Translations under genes and position numbers: made by a program | The notes under the pieces: model-generated | Databases searched by the model: none | Seen by the model: only the letters and a program-made list of their open reading frames with translations | What the model was told of the DNA's origin: nothing | Shown: piece after piece, positions 56,734 through 64,000 of the stretch | How positions within the stretch are numbered: the stretch's first letter is position 1 | Layout of the letters: each line of letters opens with the position of its first letter | Source of the DNA: Phytophthora colocasiae | Lineage: Eukaryota > Oomycota > Peronosporomycetes > Peronosporales > Peronosporaceae | Direction: 5' to 3' | Assembly (NCBI GenBank): GCA_018806915.1 | Contig: JAGKQI010000069.1 | Coordinates: 806,001 to 870,000 of the forward strand | Length of the DNA stretch: 64,000 nt

Positions 56734-56821
56734 GGCTGATCGCCAGATCGGCTGATCAGCTGATCGCCAGATCGACAGATCGGCTGATCGGCTGATCGCC
56801 AGATCGCCAGATCGCCAGATC
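56734..56821. repeat. 8-bp GATC minisatellite, 11 units
   Basis: GGCTGATC and GCCAGATC units with variants AGCTGATC and GACAGATC. Confidence 0.85.
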
Positions 56822-57206
56822 GCGATCAGGGGTTAGGTGAGATCAAGATCGAAGATCGGAGGAGCAGCTGTGTAGCCGGATGTCAGGTAATCGTAGGATA
56901 GCAGATGAGGATGGGGCTAGTAGACATAGGAATAACCATAAACAGAATCGAATTTGCTCTGGACATCACAAGTGCCTTCGTTCAAGACCGGAACTGGGAA
57001 TTACATTGGCCCCCCGGCATCAAGAAGGTAAGGAGAAGAGATCTAGCATAGAGGTTAATTCTGGATAATACATTGGCCAGTTTTACCCTATCTAGTGATC
57101 TATCCTTTACGTGCGAACTACGGATCGGAAGGAATTGGCTGCTTGGCCTGACGATCTCGTCGACTCTCAACCCATCAAGACACCCGCTATAGGAAGCGGC
57201 AAGCAT

Positions 57207-57229
57207 CGTAAAGGATCCCTTCCTTTACG
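57207..57229. other. Fold-back scar in the B4 LTR
   Basis: A near-perfect palindrome, CGTAAAGG-ATCCCTTCCTTTACG. The right half is the reverse complement of the normal sequence CGTAAAGGAAGGGAT found in the other LTRs, and it replaces about 30 bp of LTR. Confidence 0.8.
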
Positions 57230-57551
57230 AAGACCTGGATCGAAGACCAGGTGACCGGATCAAGGCTCGAGAACTCGCCTGTGACCCGGATCAACCCCTC
57301 CGAGGTAGAGTGAAGTATTCCCACGCTATCTCACACCCCCTACGTCACCCAAGACATTCTTCTCGTCCCAAGACATCTTCAGAAGTCACCTGGAAGAGCG
57401 TAACCCGCCTACCGACGGGTACACAAGGTGAACACTACACGCAGCAAGATCTCGGATCATCGGGGGACCCCCTCCGTTAGTCGGTGTCTGGGCGCAAGTG
57501 GCGATCGCGATCGGCCTCAACCAGATTTTGACCAGATCCGCTCCACCACAA

Positions 57552-57580
57552 TGGTGCGCGTGCCCGGATTCGAACCGAGG
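57552..57580 (+). other. B4 primer-binding site, 29 nt
   Basis: Same 29-nt version as B2, one base after the LTR. Confidence 0.8.
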
Positions 57581-59875
57581 ATATCACCGTGAGTCCCAAG
57601 AAGATGTCAAGATTAAGGAAGAACAAGGGGAAGAAGTGCCTACGAATGTTGGATCGGCGGAGGCACCACTGAAAACGGAAAGATCCACAGATCAGCAGAG
57701 TTCTGGGAGGATCTCTACTGACAGGCACGAGGCAGACCTGGATCGCAATCCAGATCTCGAAGAAAAACCTCGAATTCCTCCCAAGGCCCCTTCGAGGGCC
57801 ACCGCGGATCTCGATGAGAATCGAGATCCGCACACGAGCGATAAGGAATCAGCAAAGCTGAAACCTAATCTGCTCACCAAGTCCACTGTTGCCTCAAGAT
57901 CGACCAAGAAAAAGAAGATCAAGAGCACCCGGACGAAATTGAAGGCTCCAGACTCAGAGCCAGAAGATGTGATCAGCCCGGGATCGACGATTACCAAGGA
58001 CGCGATCGAGCAGGCCTATTACAGGAAGATGCTAAGCGAGACCTTGCTTAACGACCCCGTTCTTACGATCATACAAGTCCGCCAGATCGGTAACCTCACC
58101 GGCCCAGTGTCGAAACCCCGGACTAGCTCGGACCGCCTGAACGCGGTGAAGATTCTACTTGATCTGCTCCAAGAGGCTGGTTTAGTGGCTGGAGAATTCG
58201 ACCCAAACTCTCTATTTGACCTGGAACTGGAAGCGATTCAGTATGCAACCCATGACCTATTCAACTCTCTCAAAGTCTTGGTCGGCGAACGCCCACTGAC
58301 GCCCGATCTAGGTTATCAGACTGGATCGTCATGCTACGCGTCAGCGACCTCGGAACCAGATTCCGACAGCCCGAGAAGGCTGCAACGCATGTCGTTAGGC
58401 CCCTCCGGTGCCAAATTCCTGAAATCGCGTATGAAGAAACAAGATACACGATCGATGGCCACGAAACTGGAGGCTAAGACACCTGATCAGCAAGAAAATC
58501 GCCGGACCCGGACAGACCAGACCGCGCCGACGACTCATTCCACGGGATCGAGCAACAAGCTGGACGACTACTTTCAAATGGCGATGGATCGTTTCTTAAA
58601 AGAACGGAATCTCGCGACACCCCGATCGCCGATCAAAAGGGAGTTGGATGTTGAAATGGAGTCCGTTACGGCCTCGGATCCGGATGCATGGGAATACGAT
58701 CCAGACGACATGGGCATACCAAGTTCCGGTGGACAGACGTCGAGCCGAGCAGCGATCGCATCCGCGGCGATCGGTCAAGGAGGATCGTCAATGATCCAGC
58801 GGGTCCGGATCTCAGCGATCTCGGATCTGAAAGATTTTGCGGGTAAAGATCTGGACGAAGATCGCGCTCGGGCCTGGATCAGTAAAGTCAAGTCAGCATT
58901 TCAGCGCGATCAGGCTACGGAAGAAGAAAAATGCCTCACATTTGCAGATCTGATGGTGGGACCGGCAAAGAACTGGTACAGGCAGCTCAGTCGAACGACG
59001 AAAACCAAGTGGGCGGATCTGCTGGACAGTTTCCAGACCCAGTATTGTGGGTTGGGTATGTCGGTCGCGTGGCAATACTATCACGCTCGCAAGCGATCGG
59101 AAGAAGCTCCCCTTGATTACCTCTACCGGCTCAACGTGGCGGCTTTACGTGCTAGACTGAAGATCAAGGATGGGAGCCCTAAGGCCCGCCGGGAACATGT
59201 AGACCACTACATCGAGACATTGGGAGATCCGGAGTTAGCTGATCGGCTGACCCTACCCGACTGAGCGACGTCGATGAACTGGAGGAGGTACTTCGTGCCC
59301 GGGAACGGGCGAAAAGCAGACAACGTAAATCTGCGTTCGGATCGAAGTACAGACAAAAGGCACCGGCCAGTGCCCCGGCGGCACCCACCCGAGCGGTGGT
59401 ACGGGCGATCCAAGCCCAAGATCCGAGCTCGGAATCAGAGGAAGTATCCGGATCGGACGGATCCGATTCTGAAGGCGATCTCCGGAGGATATATCTTGCC
59501 GCGTCGGAAGACAAGCAGATCGGCACTGGGGGCGTTCCCCACCAACAGGATCAGTCGCGATCGCAGGTGAACGCGCAAGATCGAGGCCGGATCGCGGATC
59601 GCAGGGGTACGTCAGACCACGATCGAGGTCGCTGTTCACACTGTGGATCGCGGAAGCATACGGATCTGGACTGCTGGAGACGTCTAACTTGTGAAAAGTG
59701 CGGGAAGAGGGGTCACCCAACGGATCGCTGTCTGTATACCTGCCGTGGTTGTGGGGAGATCCATGAAGCTGGAGAATGCCCCATGGAAGAATTCTACAAC
59801 CAGATCCGCAAGTGGTACGACCCGACCCGACATGCCGGATTGTTCCCCGAGAAGGTGGAGAAGATGTTAAACTAG
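57581..59875 (+). pseudogene. B4 Gag
   Basis: A long frame is open from before the primer site to 59264 (GYHRESQEDVKIKEEQGEE, Gag core near 58800-59250). One T is missing near 59259 (CTACCCGACTG versus CTACTCCGACTG), and the rest is in the next frame with the three zinc knuckles (59635-59780), ending KMLN-TAG. As in B2, no ATG is seen where B1 and B3 have theirs. Apart from that single T, this is the cleanest Gag in the window. Confidence 0.87.
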
Positions 59876-59906
59876 GACGCTCGCCGGTTTGGAAACCGGT
59901 ACGAGC
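59866..59906 (+). promoter_or_regulatory. Programmed -1 ribosomal frameshift site, gag-pol (B4)
   Basis: GTTAAAC at 59866-59872, TAG at 59873-59875, hairpin at 59879-59906. Confidence 0.87.
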
Positions 59907-61490
59907 CGAGCGTTCTGAGTACTGCATCTATGCATATGTGAACAAGAAATCGAGAGATCAAGATAGGGGGAATTCGGATCTGCGCGGTAATACATGTAAG
60001 TTGCATTCGTATACTGCTAAGATCGCGAGTCTTCCCCGGATCGATGAGTTCTCTCGATCTGGTGCGGAAGTGGCTCTGGATCTCAAGGAAGGAGAGTCCA
60101 GGGGGTATTGGAAATACCACGCACCCGGAAAATGGTTCCGCCAAGCCAAGATCTCAGGCAAGATCAATCACGAAATCTATCCGGGCAAGATGCGATCCTG
60201 GGTATGGATTTCATGATCCCGGCTGGAGTCCGGATGGATCTGGCGAAGGGATCGATGTGCTTACCTAATGAAGTGGGGATCCCACTTAGTGGTCGCAAGA
60301 GATTATACGGGGAGAAGGTAAGATCGGTAAAATTGGAGGAAGATCTACATATCCCAGTTGGGGGATCTGAAGAGATCGCATCGAGAGTGAAATTATCGGC
60401 GACAGAAAAATTGTGGGTGACCAGAGGCGACCAATGGGTACCTACAGTGGTGAATGGACCCGGCCGAACTCGGTACTTAGTGATCACGAATTTGAGCGAG
60501 AAGATTTTACGACTGGATCACAGATTACATGTTGGAATGGTACTTGATCAGGAAAAAGTGCCTCGATTCCCCGGGTTTGTGTCGATCGGATCCCGACGTT
60601 ACATGGAGTGGCAGAATCTAGCTCTAGAAGCGACTGTGGACGCAAGACCAGAACCTCAGGAATCCGTGGAGATCCCCTTACCGTCGGTCGAACGGCCGAC
60701 CTACGTTACGCCGCGATCCATACTCCGCCGAGGTGGGGCAACCAGGACCGACCCTGATCCTGCACCAATATCGACACCGGAACCGCGATCACCAACCGAT
60801 ACAGCCGAAGTCAAGGTCGCATTCATCGATCCCCAACCGGATCCCATGGATACCCCACCGATCACGATCAGTTCCGACAAGACCCCGAGTGGCGAAGCTG
60901 GGGCGGTGAGACTGAGACGAATGAGAGCTTGCCAGATCAGGCCCCAGATCGGACAGATCGGACATGCGAAGAAGAGATCGAGGAAAAACAGAAAACCAGA
61001 TTTTCAAATCGAGATCAAACATGAATCCGACGCCGATGCCGTCCCCAGGGTTAAAGACACCCCGATCTTGACAGCCAAGGACGATAGGCTGCGTGATCAA
61101 TCAACGGATGAACCGGATCCGACATCTCCTGAAGGGATCGAGAACGCTGATCAGACCCACTTACACGAAAGTGGTGATTTTTCGACCGAAGATCTAGCCG
61201 ATAATCTCGCAGTAGTACCAGAGATCCAGATCTCCACTACCGAAGAAGTCAGGATTGAAGATCTGCAAGTAGGGAATCCGGGATCGGCTACCCCGGAGGA
61301 GATCGAGAAACTTCGACAGATTATTTGGAAGAAGCGACATCTCCTGATCGGAAAGGGAAACGCACTTCCTCCAGCGGCCAAGGGTGTTATATGCGATATC
61401 GACGTGGGTGATGCAAAGCCGATCGCACAACGAGTCCGAAAGGTGGCGCCACAGTTTCGCGAGAAAGTATCGGATCTTATCAAAGCGACT
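59876..61490 (+). pseudogene. B4 protease remnant and linker
   Basis: Entered in the -1 frame. A 205-bp deletion at 60175/60176 (relative to B3 40189-40393) removes the DTGA active site and shifts the frame. From 60108 another frame is open through AILGMDF and the whole linker into RT (to 61649), showing that linker and RT share one frame. Deletion ends share only one base. Confidence 0.87.
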
Positions 61491-62471
61491 CCTAGCTGCC
61501 AAGATCATTCGGCCATCGACATCGCCATGGGCATCTCCGATCGTGGTGATCATCAAGAAGAACGGTGTAGACATCCGACTATGTATCGATTATCGGCTGG
61601 TGAACGGTCTCACAAGGCTGATGATCTACCCGATGCCTTTGATCAATGACCTGTTAGAAGATCTTGACAAGGTTCTGTGGTATTGTTCATTAGACATGGC
61701 GAGTGGATTCTGGTCGTATCAATGACCGATCGAGCTCGCGCGATCTCGGCTTTCATCACTCCATTTGGCCTTTTCGAGTGGAATCGCATGCCGTTCGGGC
61801 TGAAGAACGCTCCTCAGATCTATCAACGCCTTGTGGACAATGCCCTATATGGATTTCTGAAGATCTCCCAGTCCGGAGATGTGGAAGGCTCTGCGGATGT
61901 GTTCGAATCAGGGATCCCGGAAGATCCCGGTCGTCCGTCGGTGCTAGGTCGGAGATCATACATCGACGATATCTTGATCACGGCTGGATCATGGGATCAA
62001 ATGTGCGATCGGGTGGAAGGCCTATTGGAGGCCTGCGATAAGTGGAATCTCTCGATCAGTGTGGCAAAGAGCTTCTGGGGCATGGATAAGGTGGAATATC
62101 TCGGACACAAAGTGTCGATCGATGGATTGGAGAGCAAACCCGAAGGACCTGAAGTCTCTGACGGATCTACCATTCCCTGGATCACCTGATCCATGCAATC
62201 GTTCCTTGGAAGTTTGAATTACTATAGTCGGTTCATCGAGGATTATGCGATCTATGCATCGGTCCTATATGAACTACGTGAGGTGGAGTTCGCAGAACTG
62301 AAGAAGCGACCAGATCTACGAAAGATCATGGATAGCATGGACCTGATCACCAAGATCCCGTCGCGCTTAAGTCGGATCAGGATAGATCGCCAGATATCCC
62401 GACTCAAAGAAAGCGATAGTACAACGGATCCTGACTTGGGGCGATGTCTTCACCCTGTTCAAGCGAGATCG
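61491..62471 (+). pseudogene. B4 reverse transcriptase
   Basis: Same motifs as B3 (CSLDMASGFW, MPFGLKNAPQIYQR, SYIDDILIT). Frames shift near 61485, 61712 (lost G in GGG), 62132, 62185, 62350 and 62440. Confidence 0.86.
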
Positions 62472-64000
62472 GAACCAACCTGGGCCTAAAGACTGGTGAC
62501 GAGAGGTGGGGTAGGGCATACAGGGCGTTTACAGCCTTGAAGACCAAGATCGCGTCGACCCCGATCCTTCGCCACTTCGACACGACGAAGTTACCCGTGG
62601 TGATCGTGTACGCTAGTGACTGGGCGATTTCCGCCGCACTAATGCAGGAAAACGACCAGATCTACCACCCGGTCGCGTTTGCCAGCCGAACCTTGAAGAC
62701 CAACGAGCTGAATTATAATGTTGCCGAAAAGGAGGTGTTAGCTCTACTTCGGATCTTGGATCTACACTACACCTTGTTGGTGGGACGTCGGATCAAGGTC
62801 CTAACCCGACACTCGACGCTTGCCTGGCTGTTCAAGTCTGCCGGCCTCCAAGGACGTCTGGGACAATGGTCTGCTTTTCTGTCCCCGTGGACACTCGAGA
62901 TCACGAAGTGTACGAAGGGGGAGGATGAAATACTGGGGGCGATCGCAGCTAACATAACGCCCCGATCGGAGATCGACGAAGCTCTGATCGCGATCGCGCC
63001 GCGAAAGGAGCCAAAACGTCGGATCCAGATGCCGATCCCCACTGTAGACCCAGATGAGGAGTTGTGGGTTATAAGTTTCGACGGATCGGCACGCGTGAAA
63101 CGAGGAGGAGGCGCTTTCAGCGCGATCGTGTGGAGTTTACCAGAGTGGAAGGTGATCAAGGCTAGATCGGATTATGCTGAAAGCCTCACTGTCAATGAAG
63201 CGGAATACCGTGGACTCTTGCTAGGTCTTGGCATGATCGCACAGTTAGAACGCCGCCGTTTGGTCGTTTGTGGCGATTCGAATCTGGTAATCCGACAAGT
63301 CCGGGGCGAGATCGACTGCAAGGCGCCAGGATTGACGCTACTGAAACAGAAGGTGCTAGATCACTTGCGGAATTGGGGAGATCACGAGCTGGTCCATGTG
63401 AAGAGAGACTGGAATGGGAGCGCAGATAGCTTGGCGAGTGCCGCGCTGCAGCGAGGAAGCGGGATCGAAGTCCACGATGAGACAGATCGATGCGATCTGA
63501 TCACCCTGAATCGGCTTAATGAGGTGTTGATCCCTCGAGTTGAAGATCGATCTGTGCAAGTGTCGGCAGTAGCCACGCGTGCAGCCCGAGCGCGACCTGG
63601 CGCCGCTGTCTTGCGAGAGGAACTGATCCGGGAGATGCGGGTTGATCGGATCAGGCGAGCCCAGGACGAGGAGGTCTGGATCGCAGGACTAAAGAAGTAC
63701 CTGGCTGGGCAGATCGCGGATCTTACTCGAGCCGAATTCGGATCCTACGCCAAGATCGCCTCCGAGTACGAGGTAGATGAACAAGATCTGTTGTTTTACT
63801 GCCCACCAGGGCCGAGATCAAGAGGTGATCGCGATCGCCTGATGAGACTTGTAGTTCCAGAAACGCTACAGCAGGATGCCCTCCACCACTATCATACGAC
63901 TCTGGAAGGAGGACATCAGGGGATCGGACGCACTTATCAGCGGATCCGAGATCATTTCCACTGGAGGGGATTATATCTGAGCGTACAGCGATACGTAGGC
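62472..64000 (+). CDS. B4 first and second RNase H, integrase N-terminus (open to window end)
   Basis: One frame without a stop from about 62472 to 64000. The first RNase H has IVYASDWAIS near 62600 and VLTRHSTLAW near 62800, i.e. both usual Asp replaced. The second has SFDGSARVKRGGG, NEAEYRGLLLG, CGDSNLVIRQ and SADSLASAAL, complete. It continues to the integrase zinc domain (HHYHTTLEGGHQGIGRTYQR). This is the only copy where both RNase H domains and integrase start read without interruption. Confidence 0.9.

Larger units (their letters stand above)
56192..57550 (+). repeat. B4 5' LTR (1359 bp)
   Basis: TGTGGTGAAG...CTCCACCACA. The 190-bp unit is absent; only one GAATCGAATTTGCTCT (56946) remains, as expected from recombination between the two 16-mers. 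The 126-codon frame is open at 56283-56663. Confidence 0.93.
56192..64000 (+). mobile_element. B4: family B element, 5' part
   Basis: Inserted in the 5' LTR of B2 and cut by the window end inside integrase. Order as in B3. It has a 205-bp deletion in the protease, a fold-back scar in the LTR and many small indels. Confidence 0.93.

Noticed and set aside
1..64000. Host genes, effector genes or tRNA genes between elements
   Set aside because: All stretches are accounted for by LTRs, internal element sequence or their spacers; no unexplained coding region remained.

Overview
The window is a dense cluster of nested LTR retrotransposons. I found no host gene, rRNA, tRNA or CRISPR array in it. The most likely source is an oomycete (Phytophthora-type Peronosporales). 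The reasons are large chromodomain Ty3/gypsy elements, a Ty1/copia element whose primer site matches a tRNA-Met anticodon arm, a short intron with a CTGAC branch-like site, and mid-range GC. This assignment is inference; no host gene is present to confirm it.

Three families occur. Family A (A1, A2) is Ty3/gypsy with a C-terminal chromodomain and 412-bp LTRs. Family B (B1 to B4) is a very large (about 14 kb) Ty3/gypsy chromovirus with 1.4-1.7 kb LTRs. It encodes Gag with three CCHC knuckles, retropepsin, RT, a first RNase H whose key Asp residues are gone, a second RNase H with all four acidic residues, a chromodomain integrase, and a separate antisense coiled-coil gene in its 3' third. Family C (C1) is Ty1/copia with 282-bp LTRs.

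Layout: 1-3211 is truncated A1 (+). 3212-17282 is B1 (-). 15776-56191 is B2 (-), which shares an LTR with B1. B2 is interrupted by A2 (17929-25814, +, target duplication CATGC, inside its antisense gene), by C1 (30566-35145, +, target duplication TTATG, between its two RNase H domains) and by complete B3 (36010-50263, +, target duplication TATT, inside its RT). B4 (56192 to the window end, +) is inserted in the 5' LTR of B2. The nesting makes B2 older than A2, C1, B3 and B4.

In family B, Gag ends at a UAG that directly follows the slippery heptamer GTTAAAC, with a strong hairpin six bases later. Protease and the rest of Pol lie in the -1 frame. This arrangement is the same in all four copies. 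Past the Pol stop and a spacer of about 370 bp, a coiled-coil gene runs in the opposite direction from the 3' LTR towards pol. Its two ORFs join in frame across a conserved 63-nt GT-AG intron. Family B is also strikingly rich in GATC in coding and non-coding DNA alike.

Nearly every copy carries many one-base indels, often in homopolymer runs, even where LTR pairs are almost identical. Some frameshifts may therefore be sequence errors rather than decay. Domain calls are by eye; no database search was run.
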